From contig WELB01000016.1 in the NCBI GenBank assembly GCA_009602725.1, positions 586,201 through 633,986 of the forward strand: DNA of 47,786 nt. Reading direction: 5' to 3'. The position numbers and the translations under genes are program-made. The stretch is from Spirogloea muscicola. Taxonomy: Eukaryota > Streptophyta > Zygnematophyceae > Spirogloeales > Spirogloeaceae. Below are positions 25,901 to 44,162 of this stretch, one piece after another; positions within the stretch are counted from its first letter, which is position 1; every line of letters starts with the position of its first letter. The notes below the pieces were generated by a model. The model had not been told where the DNA came from. It made no database searches and was given only the letters and a program-made list of their open reading frames with translations.

Positions 25901-27740
25901 GAGGTACTAAGCGCTAAACCTTATTGATTTGCGGTGGCCTTGACATTGAAGGCAGGGGAATTGAGGCTGTGCTTGTTTGGTGAACCCTGAGTTACCAGCA
26001 GAACCGCTCCTGTCACCATGCAAAGAGGGGCATGGCGTGTACCACTGCTTGGAGCTTGAGGCAGCGACCACACATGGTCTGCACAGAGCCCTTAGCTTGT
26101 GATGAGTAAGGATCAGGCACTTTTGCTTGGAGGCACTTTTGCTTGGTATGCACTCTCTCAGCCTTGTCATTGTCATCAATCTTCTGCCATCTGACCCTAG
26201 CAGCTGGCTTCTGCCCTGCAGCCACAAGCAAGGCCACAAACACTGTAGTTGATCGACATAGTATTGCGATGCGTATTCATGATCGATCCAACGTCTTTGA
26301 TGTTGGCATGAGCCTCACGTATGCACCTCAGTCAGTACCTCCGTGCATTGCAAGGCTCTTCTCGTGCTTGGCAGCACAAGTAGATGAGGGTGCATATATG
26401 GTGTTGTTAATATCCGTAGGAAGCAAACAATGTGATGCTTGTGTGTTTGCTGTTTGTTCTCGGAATAGTTTTACGATTCTTGAGCTAGGAGCCGTTACGC
26501 TTGCAATTTATGTCAAAGAAGATGTTAGTACATGGAGGAGGACATTATAGCGACCCTCTGCAGATTGTTACAACCTATTAATGGAAACTTTTATGGTCAA
26601 TGACCATGAATACTGGGACTGGCTGGACATGGGTACCTTCGGGACACAAAACTTGTTGCCCTGGTCCTCTTGCACGCCACTCCACTCACACCAATCGATC
26701 ACAACAACCAACAGGTCATGATTGAGCCACCGAAGGACTTTCTGTGCAATAATCATAGTGCACTTCGTTTCCTTGAACAAGCTATCTCTGTGCTGTGGCC
26801 CTGGCGGTCCTCGGGTAGCGTTAGATCTGAAGTAGGAGGAAGGTTGGAGGAGCAGGCCCGAGGGCATCGCAGGTTGCTCGAACAACGCAGCGCAGATGTA
26901 TAAGGAGTGTTGGCCAGCAGCTCCCAGCTCACTGTGCCTGCACGGCAGGCTCGCCCCCGAGTCTGCACTCTGTGGGCCGGCCGTAGGAGCTCAATCGCGG
27001 AGCTCCCGTGCCCGTGCTTAAGGTGATCACACCAGTGTCTACAAAGCCTGCACAAGCGGTAAAGACGAGAACCCTGAGCCTGGCAACCAACACCTCCATG
27101 AGCGGCAGCCTTCAGTTATGATAGCACTGGAGTCCCCCTTCCTTGGAGCAAAGTGTCGCTTGGCAATGCCAGCATGGTATGCTTTGTTGCCGCGCTATGG
27201 CTGCTGCTTCTGGGTCTCGTCAGGGTGCCTCTTTTCCAGCTGCAAGTTACTCCGACTTGCTGCTACTAACTCGGGGTTTCTTTCTCTCAAAGGTGTTGCG
27301 CGACTTCTCACGAGCAAGCAGGCATGTCTCCGCTTAGTGCTCTGCCCTGGTCACTTTCTCACCTTGTTGGAGTAGGTCATGCTGCTCACGGTCTTCAGCG
27401 GGGACAAATATATACAGCTAGGGTTCCTAATCAAGTTGAGCTGTCCTTTTGGTCTACGTTCATGCACCTGTAGAATCGCAGAGAAAGCTTACCTTTCCCC
27501 AAAAGACATCCTCGAGACCTCCACGTTCACAGGATTGCTGGTTCCACTTGTGCACATGCTTGATGTTGGTGGCCTCCTGTGGATAAGTGTATACATGCGA
27601 AAGCTGCTATACCTTTTGTTGTCAAGTATATTGATGAAGTCCTATTGTGCTCTTGCAAACCCAGAAACCAATACTCTCAGAATCCAACAACACAGCGTAG
27701 ACTACGAAGCCCACCCTTGCTCCTTGATCACAACGAGCTG
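25901..27740. other. Unassigned stretch, possible gene or transposon remnants
   Basis: Open frames of 60-135 codons occur on both strands. Minus-strand frames at 25907-26243 and 26753-27055 have several Cys/His pairs (for example CRLCRHWCDHLKHGH) reminiscent of a zinc-binding transposon or F-box protein, but no family fits. A plus-strand ATG at 27197 (MAAASGSRQGASFPAASYSDLLLL) could open the gene that ends at 28949. Nothing here is firm. Confidence 0.35.
26115..26146. repeat. Perfect 16-bp tandem duplication
   Basis: AGGCACTTTTGCTTGG occurs twice in direct succession without a difference, which implies a recent slippage or patch duplication. Confidence 0.9.
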
Positions 27741-27749
27741 ACACAGGCA

Positions 27750-28949
27750 GGTATTTAGTCAGGGAATTTCGTTATTCTGGCTCTCTGGTAATCAAACCAT
27801 GGAAATTTGACAGTTGTTCCAACATGATTGACAAGGAGGTAAAAAAATACTTGTTAGCGGCGTTGTCACAGCTGGACCGAAGAGCGCTGAGGAGGTTGCA
27901 TGCAAGGGAGAGCAAGTTCTGTAGGAGTTGGGACCAAAAGTGAGGCTTATGGCTGAGTTGCCTGAATTGGAGGTTCTGATTAAGTTCTCTGACAGGTGAG
28001 AACATTGACAACAGCTGCCCCTGAATGAATCACTAACAGGTCAAGTTACATGACTGAGTAGCTTCTCTGGACATACATAGTGCACAGACTAAGATTGTAG
28101 ACACATTTTGTCTAGGTGGACAAACAGACTGTGTGACTCAGTGCTCAACTCTCAGTGCAGAATTACCTCAGTTGGTACCAGTCAGAGCAAGAGCATCTGA
28201 TTCAGTGGAGGAGTTTAAAGCACGGGTGCTTACATCTGCGCACATTGTTCCTGGACCTACTACGAACGTTACCCTTGTCTTCAACGGAGTCGAGGTTGAT
28301 CTGTACAGTCCTCTGCATGAAGCCTCTGGGCATATAGAGCTCCGTGACCTCCGGTTGCTATGCATCGTTGGCTTTGGAATCTGGGCTTGACTGCCAGCTG
28401 ACACGGACCTCCAGCTGCTTATGCTTGTGCTCCTGGGGTTAGCTTCCGAATGATTCAAGTCTGGAGCACTGTGGAATTCGCTCTTCAAGCGGTGAAGAAG
28501 AGTAAGGCCGCCGACCTGATGTCTTGGTGCTACCACTGTCATCAAGTAGTCTGAAAGTTGCATGCAACTTGTTACTTAGCAAAGGTGTGCTCTCTTTCAG
28601 GTGGGCAAATCACATGATTTACCCAAATGGTTGGTCAAGTCTTTCGTATCAGAAGGCGACCCTCAAGGTATTCCTTATCTCATTGGGACATGATAAGCAT
28701 GTTGTCGCAGTTGCCATCTCTTTGCCATGACTGTACTAAGAAGCAGAGCCATGGGTCTGCATGTGGCATCTGCAGTACATCAATGAATGTCAACCTCTCA
28801 GACAATTTTTAGTGAAACAGGCCAGCAGTACAGGTTGGGCAAGAACGAGGAGGGCCAGTTATTCAGTGACTTTCAGCATACAGGAAGCCTTTAGAAGCCC
28901 ATGGGTTGTTTTCGCTCTCCTCCTCCTCTTGGCCAGCTTCATTCTCTGA
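27750..28949 (+). CDS. Probable multi-exon gene of unknown function with C-terminal membrane segment
   Basis: I do not recognise the product. Pieces that read like exons with plausible GT..AG edges are: 27752-about 27930 (YLVREFRYSGSLVIKPWKFD onward); about 27934-28001 (ELGPKVRLMAELPELEVLIKF, donor GTGAGA); about 28168-28390 (SVEEFKARV, NVTLVFNGVEVDLYS), faintly like a ubiquitin-fold strand pattern; about 28601-28671 (VGKSHDLPKWLVKSFVSEGDPQ); and a last one about 28772-28949. The last exon ends in a strongly hydrophobic stretch (WVVFALLLLLASFIL) directly before the stop, as in tail-anchored membrane proteins. Frames between some pieces have not been reconciled, so more than one gene is possible. 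Confidence 0.35.
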
Positions 28950-30029
28950 TCAGCGCATTTGAGACTATCTCAATACTTGATTAGTGCTAGAGTACCTATT
29001 GCTGTTTCTGCTGATTTCTGCTACTTTGATAATTCCCTCTGGCTTTTGCTGACTTGACAAGTAGAAAAGGAAGACTTGGACGAACTTTTAGTAGTTTTCA
29101 AATAAGAAGCCATATGTCAGCCGATGCCATGGTTGCTGGGGATCCATAGATGTTGCTCCCTCTCTGGAACTTAATTGAAGCGTTTGTCTGTTGGGTTGAA
29201 GAAGGCGTGAAGTGGGCATGACATGAAAGTGGGGCCAAACAGAGCCAGTACACTGTTCAGGCACGAAGTAGTGCTATAAAGAACGGGCCACACATAGCAA
29301 AGCCCAGGCAAAGAGGGGCTAAAGTAACAGGGCGAAACACAGCTGAAGGGGGACCTCAGCACCTAGAAGTGAGGAGGTCGAAAGAGCTACTCTGAAGCTT
29401 GAAGTAAGCGGCCCGTGCAAGGTTGGAGCAGCGGCTCAAGGATGTGATCCATGCTTCTTGGACCACCAATCACTGACATAGCATTCCTTGAGTAGAACAT
29501 GCAATTGAGGTACTCAAGCGTCGTCGCCGAAAGCAAAATGAGCAGGCAAGCAGGCATGGCCAATAAGTCACCGTGATCATGTGATAAGCAGTGTGCATGA
29601 TTTGTAGAGGTACGACATAAACAGTCGCTCTTTCTTTGTGCAAGCACGGTGATTTTAGGGAGTTATGCCGTGATGCCTGCCAACTCGCCTCAGTAGGAGC
29701 CTGCAACCTGGTACTAATGTGGCTAGAAGCATTAGATAAGTTAGAAGGCGCAAAATGGACACAGCTATGCAAGAGACTAGCGCGAATGGAAGAAGCTCAT
29801 CTCTCTAGCTGCGAGCACCCATCACGAGCCAAGTCCTTGCGCCTCTGCCACCGCACGACCCGCCATTGTAGCGGAGCTGGACGGCGTTGGGCGTCACCGT
29901 CGCAGAGCTCACACGACTCGACTGGCTCGTGCAGCATAGCGTGCACTCAGTCACACCAGGCACCCACGAAAACCCACATTCTGCTCCGAGCAGCAGCCTG
30001 CAGAGGGCCTGAGTGCGGCAACGGCATGC
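28950..30029. other. Intergenic region upstream of the second M16 gene
   Basis: About 1.1 kb, A/T richer than its neighbours on the left and GC-rich toward 30000. Overlapping open frames around 29636-30446 on both strands are explained as shadows of the M16 presequence exon. No RNA gene or ordered repeat is seen. Confidence 0.5.
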
Positions 30030-33000
30030 ATGGCGAGCTCGGCTTGCACCATGGCGCTGCAGTGCCCGCCACTTCCACTGCCCATGGCCGCCGGGCTTGC
30101 GGGCAGGCGGCCGCCCAGAGCTGTGGTTATCGCGGGCCAGCCTCAAGCAACAAGGGACGCTGGCGAGGGCACTGAAGGGCCGGCGTGCAGCAGCCATGGC
30201 AGCTCGATGAAGGCTGCGCCTCGCCTTGGCGACGCGCCGGCGCCTAGCTCTCAGCCGGCGCTGATACACCAGCAGCCTCGGCGGCCAGACCATCATGGCG
30301 TCCATGAAGGGCCTGCCCTGGAGAGTACCCCCAGAGCTATGAGCATCTTGGACGCGCTCGGAAGCATTTGCATGCCCATTGCAGCTGCCGCATGCGTCTA
30401 TGCAGCGACCGTGGGCCCCGCTGCCAGGTAAAGAAATGGGACTCATACTCGAAGTGTCAATGGCCTGCTGTGAAGCCGTGTCATGCTAGCAATGGCAGCA
30501 TGACTGCCTGCCTGCTTCAGGCAGCTGAGCAGGCGGAGCTACTTGTGATTCCTTGCCCCTGAACCCCTAAAGCCCAGAATCATATCCTGAGAAGCAGGAT
30601 AGAAACGCAGGCAGAAGTTCAGCCAGGCTAAACATATTGGGATTTGAGAACGTGATTGAAAAATAGCCGTGGCAGCTACTACTGGCACTTCTAGTCAAGC
30701 TTCTGATGATGTCGCATACACAGCAGTGCGCCCAGCGTGCTCAGCAACCAGGGCCCCCAGATTGACACCCAGCTTCTGCCGCCCATCCCCACCAAGTTCC
30801 CTCCATTACCAGATGTCAAGCTCCCGCCATATCAGAAGGTGAGGCACATCTTCTCATGTTGAGTACGATCATAGGTCCCAATTTTCGATATCCAGGAACC
30901 AAGTAGCATCTGAAGTAGGCCCTTTTCCTGCATGCTTGAGGTGTTTCTAGTGCTTATTCAGATCAAGTCCTATTGCATTGCAGTTGGTGCTTTCCAACGG
31001 GCTCAGGGTTCTCCTCCTGGAAGACCACGAGCTTGGCCTTGTGAGTAGCAAGCTGCCAAGCCTACAGTGTGCAATGTTCTCTGTCTCTCTGGACTTGTCT
31101 TGTCAGATATGCGGAACACTGTGAAGGACTGCATCTGGCTGCTGGAACACAGCACTTGCTGTCAAACACCTGGCAATTGAAAACAGAGTCACTCCATCTT
31201 GGCAGGTTGGAGGCCAGCTTCTGGTGAAGGGCGGGAGCAAGTCTGAGCCGGCTGCCCAGGTCGAGAGCCGCTGCCGCTAAGTCACTCATACTGGCATGCA
31301 GACTGTTTCCTGATAGTACATTATCTTCGCACAAGAACGGATATACTGTTTTCATGACAATTGTGCAAGCAAATTCCAGCATCATGCAGGTGGGTCTAGC
31401 TGCTATCACAAGCAGCGTGCAGCGGAGTGGGGGGACTCGGCAGCACTCAGCTGACTACCTCGACCTCCGCCTTGAGGTCCATACTTCAGCCCAACTCTGG
31501 AGATTTACCTCCTTGACGTGCTCAATATCAACTGCAACTTCTTCCAGCCATGTCTTGACAAGAGGCAGATGGGAGGTGGCAAAGCTCGAGCTTTGTTAAA
31601 GCCTGTCCGCTTGCGTGGCAGAGCAGACGCTGGCGGCTCGTATAGAAGCGTCGGCAGGCGTGGCAGAGGCGAGCGTCGGATTCCGGTGTCTGACAGAGGA
31701 CCTTGGCGAGGTCATGGGCTTGTTCTCTGAAGGTATCAATCTGGGCCTTGCTGTTCACTGGACACCTGCTGACCTATAGAGCTGGATGTCATATGTCAGT
31801 CACCCTGCTGTACGCGATTCCATCTGGTCCTGGGAGCCATGCTCCGTGCATTTACCTTGCGCTTGACCAGCGATTTCATGGTCTGACCTCATTATACTGT
31901 TGTTAGCCTACCCTTGTCATCGTCCTCAGGATGGATGTATTTGTGGGTTGTTGTGGCAGTGGTGCAGCAGCCGCTTTTCCCTGTGGAGAAGCTCGAACTG
32001 GTGCGAAGCCAGGTGCTGGGGGGAATTGCCCGCAGGAATGACGAAGTAAGCTAATGAGCACGTAAGCTGATAAGCCTTTCACAGATAGCCTGAGAGCTAA
32101 GTATGTTTCATAGTGCTGAGAAGTTGCACACTTTGCCACAGCTGTTCCGCGACAGATATGTTTTGCTCTCTGTGGGAGACTGAAGCAGATGTGATTCTAT
32201 TTGCTGCATTTGTGGAGGCTCAGATGCTCTTGCACTGAAGTCACGGGGGGTGGTCCTGTGATATCTGCATCATTGATAGTCATGCGGCATCGCAAAACTT
32301 GTCATCTCGGCATTGCCATCCTTAACAGTAGCTTCACAGCCTAGATGCTCTTGGCTGTGAAACAGTAACAGTAACACTTGGGATGACTTGTTCATAGCCA
32401 GGGACAATTGCCAGGAGGGAGATGCCAAAGCTGCTGTACGGGTCAGAGAGCCCTTATGCTCGACGGCCAGAGATCAGTACCGTGTCGGCCATCAAGATCT
32501 CGGACTTGGCATGTCTCCACAAAAGTGAATTCAGGTCTGAATTAGAAAGTTTGCATAAGTTACTCATAAGCTGCAAATTGTGCAACAGTTTGCAGAGCTA
32601 AATGAGTGGCCGCTTATCACTTAAGGGCTAGGTGACGAAATAAAGGTTGACAATTGTATCCAAACATCCTGAGCTTTGGTAGCGCGCTCGCTCACTTCCA
32701 GATCACAAAGTGTCACCGGGCTTCTGATTGCAAGGTGTTGCTCTTTGCAGGCCTGACCAAGCTGTATTGGGCATCTGGGGTGACTTCAGCTCGGCGACTG
32801 TCATAAAGCTGGTAGAGGACAAATTTGGGGACTGGCTCAGCGCGCCTTCATGCTCCAGTATAAAGCCAGTGCTGACACCAATGGAGAAGGGCTTTAGCGC
32901 ACGGCCACCCGGGGTGTACTTAATTGACCGGCCAGGCCTGACTCAAGGGTCTGTGAAATTCATTCTCCAATCGATGAGGGACACCAACCTCAATGTAACC

Positions 33001-34862
33001 TCGGTGCAATGTTTTCGGTTAGTGCAGGCTCACATGCATCTGTTTGACTATAGTCACACAGTCATTTACTTTCGACTTTGGAGTTCAGGTACGTCAGGAT
33101 GGGAGAGCTCGGTACTACACTTGATGACCCCGACCTATTCAGGCTTGATGTACTTAATTCGGCCCTCAACGGCTTTGGTGGCCTCCTTTTTGACCAGGTC
33201 TTTAGCAAGAAGCTCACTGTCCTGGTTGCTTTGCAATAGTAGCTTCGTCTTCCCACTTGTCATCGTTCTGAGTGGATGAGCTTTTCATGCCATGTCAGGA
33301 CCTTTTTTGTCCAATTTTGTCCACAAATTTGTTTCAGAGCAAGTGCCATTGTGTTGTATTGATTGAGCATCTATTGGGTAACACCAACAACACGGGTGAT
33401 TTGTGATACTTGCATTGCAGTATCATCAATGTATCTGAGCATAAAATCATCACGTCAAAACGTTTCATTATTAGACTTAAGCCCTTCCAAATCTTCTTAT
33501 GTCCGATGGTCAGCCTGGCTGGCGACCTCAAGTGCATGGGCTGACATATAAGAGGTTTGTGAGCAGGTGCGTTCTAGGGAGGGTCTGGCTTACTCCGTAT
33601 TTGGTGGATGGTCTCCCGCTTTGGAGCATCGGGTGTGATTAGCACACCACACTTTGACTAACTATATCTTCAGCGTCAAGCTGACTACATCATTCTGTAG
33701 AAGCTCAATCTACAATCTGGACGTTCACTCAAAACATGGCCGTCTTTTGCCATTCTTGCTGCAATTTGAGCACAGCCAGACCCACATGACTGTTACCTGT
33801 GGTCGTCCAAGCTGTAGCCTGTGTGTTGATATTCTTGTCTGTTGTGTGCTTGCTGTGGAAGGGCAGGGCGTGTTTGTAGCCGGCGCTGAGACGCAGGTCA
33901 AGGAGGTAGCTAATTGTGTGAAATCCATGCGCAAGGTGCTACAGGGCGTCACCACCGAGCTGATCAAGCCAGGTAAGCGTGCCTCAAGCGACACACTCCA
34001 TTTCGATCTCTTGTGGACATTCTGAGAGCTGCTTCTTGATTCACAATGCATTGGAGTAAGCTCTTCCTCAAAGCTTCACTCCACAGAAGAGCTGTCCTTG
34101 GCCAAGCAGTCTGCTCTTAACTCCTTCGTCTTCAACTTCGCTGACACGTGAGTCCCAGATCATCACAACTGAATGATGCACATACCGCGATAGTCTTGTC
34201 TCCCTTGACCTCCTCGGCTACGTCCTGCTAAAATCCTGGAATACCAGCACAAGTTGTGCTTCTGTGAAGCTAGTCGCAGTAACGACTGTGCAGTCTTTAG
34301 TATGTTGACTCCAGACGCCATAAGTTTGGGTTCAGATGCTCAAGGATCACTCTGCCTCGGCGTCTGGATTATCCAGCAAGCGACCTTCACCACAGCTCAG
34401 AGAAGTTCTGCTCAATGGATTTACTTGTCCAGAAGCGTAATTGTTACATCTCTAAACAGCACCAGTCATCGCCCTCACTCGTCCGTATGCAGGGGCTCGC
34501 AATTGGGGCGCATAATGACATACGAGCTCTTTGAGGTGGACCAGGATTTCTTGTTCAAGTAAGCAACGTGCTCGTTCATATGCTGCAGACGGTTTGCATA
34601 CTTCTAGATACAATTGGTCAAGTCCGCGATCAAGCATGAGCAAGTAAGCTGCTCTATCATTATCATAAATCATTTCCATGTTGACTGCAGATACAGGAGG
34701 GAGGTGGAGAAGGTGACCAGCAGAGACATCCTGCAGGCTGCCAGGCGGCACCTCCACCCTGCTGAAGAGCCGATCCTGGTCGTCAGTGATGCTGCGCAGG
34801 TGGAGGAGAGCCTGGCCTCACTGGGGCTCTCAGTCATTCCACTCGACATATCGATACGGTAG
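30030..34862 (+). CDS. M16 family homologue lacking the zinc motif, plastid-targeted, 15 exons
   Basis: Exons: 30030-30427, 30736-30838, 30984-31040, 31206-31259, 31390-31476, 31624-31732, 31960-32045, 32398-32534, 32751-about 33017, about 33089-33197, 33567-33632, 33867-33972, 34087-34147, 34493-34558 and 34691-34862. They give about 625 residues. The first about 130 residues form an Ala/Ser/Arg/Pro-rich presequence with a hydrophobic stretch (MPIAAAACVYAATVGPAA), as expected for plastid or thylakoid targeting. The M16 fold follows: LSNGLRVLLLEDHELGLV, RSGGTRQHSADYLD, REGLAYSVFGGWSPALEHRGVF and a C-terminal VTSRDILQAARRHLHP. Where active enzymes have HxxEH this one reads AAITSSVQ, so it should be catalytically dead, like the alpha subunit of mitochondrial processing peptidase or the second subunit of bacterial M16 heterodimers. 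The junction between exons 9 and 10 is uncertain. Confidence 0.88.
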
Positions 34863-35256
34863 TTTCCGCTTGACAAGCAGAAGACAATGCACCTGTGCAG
34901 CAAGCAGTAACTCCTGAGTTTGCATGTAATTATGGTCAGAGGCCTTTTGCAGGCGTGACACTAAGCATCAGCCATTTGACCACATGTAAACAGCCCTCAA
35001 TATGCTCCTCATGAGACTCATATCTTAGTATGCCAACCACAGTCATTGCCCTTTACAAATGTCAGCCAACTCTTGACCAGCTCATCCAATGAGCAGGCAG
35101 CTAGCAAAGGTGGCAAATAGCTTGTCTGCTAGCCTACCATGTAGCTCCTAAGTAATGCGAGGTGCTGAGCAGATGTAGTTTCTCGGATGAACGGAAGCGC
35201 ATGCTAAGTTAAGCCACAAAAATCAATAGCTCCTCAAGGAATTGTGTTGAAAATAG
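34863..35256. other. Convergent intergenic region, M16 homologue to MurD
   Basis: About 390 bp between two converging 3' ends. Apart from the TGTAA signal nothing stands out. Confidence 0.6.
34925..34929 (+). terminator. TGTAA poly(A) signal of the second M16 gene
   Basis: TGTAA, the usual polyadenylation signal of chlorophyte nuclear genes, lies 62 bases after the stop at 34862. The F-box/Kelch gene also has TGTAA about 10 bases after its stop on the minus strand. Other genes here lack it at a comparable distance, so usage is not uniform. Confidence 0.4.
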
Positions 35257-36336
35257 TCAGCAATCCTGTCTTTTACTGGGCTGGCTCGACTGAGTTAACG
35301 CCCATTCACTGAAGAACTTGCCCCTGTGCTCAAAGTTTGTGAACTCATCAAAGCTCGCACAGGCAGGGCTCAGCAGCACAATGTCCCCTGCATTTAAGCA
35401 CCAAAGAGCAAGCAGCACTCAGTAGAAAGAGACGTAGTAAGGCAAACTATTGCTTATTGCAACCTTTCTGAAGCACCACAGTTGCATTCAGAGCGGTTCA
35501 TGGACAATATCGTGTTTCTAGTGCACCCTGTCATCAAAAGATGCAGTTATGGTTAGTCAACAAAGCCACTGCGTCACAGTATACAGGCAATACATGCAGC
35601 ACACATATTGGTCAACTGATGGTAACCTGGTTGAGCTTTATTTGCAGCCAGCCGCATGGCCTCAGCTAGCAATGACACACTGTGCAGCACCACCCCCGGG
35701 TTCGCCGCCTTCAGCTCCTCAGCAATGTCGCCGCCAGAAGCTCCAAACTGAAGCAAAGACAGGTCAAGAGAAAGCTCAGAATCCTATCAATGCTTTGTGC
35801 TATTGTTGATGACCAGGGGTGATGGTGCCCAACAAACGTACCGTGATTACTGCTCGGTGGGCATCCAGGAATTTCACCAGCCGACTGAACCCATAGCCTT
35901 CACCGGCTCTACCAGCCTGCTCAGTATGACAAGCAAAACGGACAACATCAATGGATAAATACCTCTGACGTATGAGATGTTTGGGACTTCATAGACTATT
36001 GACGTGCGGGATTTTCAAACCTCCACTGACTGATAGAGAAGGGTGAGATGAACAGCCAGATCAAAGCCAAGGGCGATGTGGTCAACCCCTATGCCAAGAA
36101 CCTTGCAAGTAGAGCTTCACAGATGGTTCCTGGACTGCAGTGCATCTGCTTCAGCAGCAAAAATTGGGGCCTTTCATCACACAGCTCATAGAGGCGCAGC
36201 CTCCTGACCTTCGCCAGTCCCCCCAAGAGGACGACAGCCTTGCGACCACCAAGGCCAGCTAGCCCCGCCATCGCCGCCTCCACATTGGTGGCCTTGCTGT
36301 CATTGATCCACAACACCCCATTGTGATCCTCGCAAA
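35257..36336 (-). CDS. murD: MurD (UDP-MurNAc-L-Ala:D-Glu ligase), C-terminal third only
   Basis: Four exons (36336-36209, 35916-35842, 35747-35627, 35387-35257) join in phase to about 150 residues, the C-terminal third of a roughly 450-residue enzyme. Diagnostic MurD segments are [37 protein letters not shown] and [19 protein letters not shown], with the active-site Lys region (NDSKATN) present. MurD adds D-glutamate during peptidoglycan precursor synthesis; in plants and some algae, nuclear Mur genes serve chloroplast division and the plastid wall. The N-terminal and central domains, including the P-loop of Mur ligases, are not found upstream on this strand. The first exon seen opens at 36336 with two bases of a split codon, so earlier exons must exist or have been lost. 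Confidence 0.85.
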
Positions 36337-36695
36337 CTGCATGGAGAGGCAGCTCAGCTCAGCTCAGGTACTGGTTGAGCCATTTCCGACACCCATCAAT
36401 CGTGTAATAGCATTGTGCTTTGTTATGCTTATTCTTTGGCTGCACTAGTACTTCATGTCACAATCAAGCAACCTTTGTCTGTAAATAGTGGTGGCCAGCA
36501 CCTTGCATCCTCTTTCCCTTCTCGTTCCAAGCTCTGAGGAGCTCGTTTGTCAGGTCTTAATCACTTGTTATCCCATATCTCCAGGTTGCAAGTCTGCATG
36601 GGCTAGTCAAGCCAACAGGTTGGCTTGACTAGCTGCACATCCACCCTTGTGAGCTTGTTGTCATCCTTATCTTCTGAAGGCATTGTCTGGTGAAG
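36337..36695. other. Region between two 5'-truncated divergent genes
   Basis: About 360 bp lie between the first visible MurD exon and the first visible ePHD/AAA exon. No further exon of either gene is recognisable here. The stretch holds the perfect hairpin at 36602-36633. Confidence 0.6.
36602..36633. repeat. Perfect inverted repeat, 14-bp arms, 4-nt loop
   Basis: GCTAGTCAAGCCAA, then CAGG, then TTGGCTTGACTAGC. The arms match without error. Such a perfect short-loop hairpin can come from a fold-back, a replication or assembly artefact, or an RNA hairpin. It has no T tract and does not look like a bacterial terminator. Confidence 0.95.
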
Positions 36696-43383
<6,688 letters not shown>

Positions 43384-44162
43384 ACCTGTGTTCCCGCATA
43401 ATGATGACACACTTGATTGCTGACATGTGTTACAATGCCAGCCTTGAGAGTGGCGCTGTTATGGAGGGGAGACACAGCATGTGACCCGACAATTGATTGT
43501 TTTGTAGGGCCTAAGGCCTTGTGACCTAGAAGGGGTCGTGTAGAGCAGTGCAAATCCAATATTGTGGTAACACGGGTGTCACTGCTCTCCACGACCACCA
43601 TTCTTGCTAGACCCAGATACAAAGTGACCCAGCTCAAATGGTGATTACCACTTCAGAGCATGACTAGGTGAGCAGATAGTTAGGAGACGAGGTGCAATGG
43701 AATGTCTCTTAGGAGGAGATGACAATGTGCTCAGAGTCCTTGTATGGTTGTTGAGGTAACAACCTCACACCTGAGGCAGCAACCATGTAAATCTTGTACT
43801 AATAACAGACGCCAATGTTGGAGTGCAAGTCACTTCAACAATCAAGCCCCAAATATGGATGTCATGGTGCTGTGACTACCTCAAGGCTGGAGCAAGCGTT
43901 ATGCTTTGTACCCAGGGCTTATAAGTGAATTGACACGCCATGTGCTATGCTAAGGGTCATACTACCAATGAAAGTGAGCAATCCCAACAATCTACAGTAT
44001 ATAACACATGCTATGATCCCACCATGCTTCCCATACAAGCAAAATGCGTTGCTGCAAAGCAACAGCAATGTGGGGCTTGTACAGGAGCACGCAATGACAC
44101 TGAGGTAAGTGCCACAAGCAAGAGCTGTACTGGGAGGTCACAGACTTACAAGCCGGCGTTGT
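43384..44162. other. Convergent intergenic region, ePHD/AAA gene to F-box/Kelch
   Basis: About 780 bp between two 3' ends, with no recognisable gene, RNA or ordered repeat. Confidence 0.6.

Noticed and set aside
29636-30446. Overlapping frames of 179 and 213 codons at 30 kb
   Set aside because: Both overlap the presequence exon of the second M16 gene in other frames or on the other strand and lack domains.
36602-36633. Hairpin as an intrinsic terminator
   Set aside because: There is no T tract, the DNA is nuclear, and it lies between divergent 5' ends, not after a gene.
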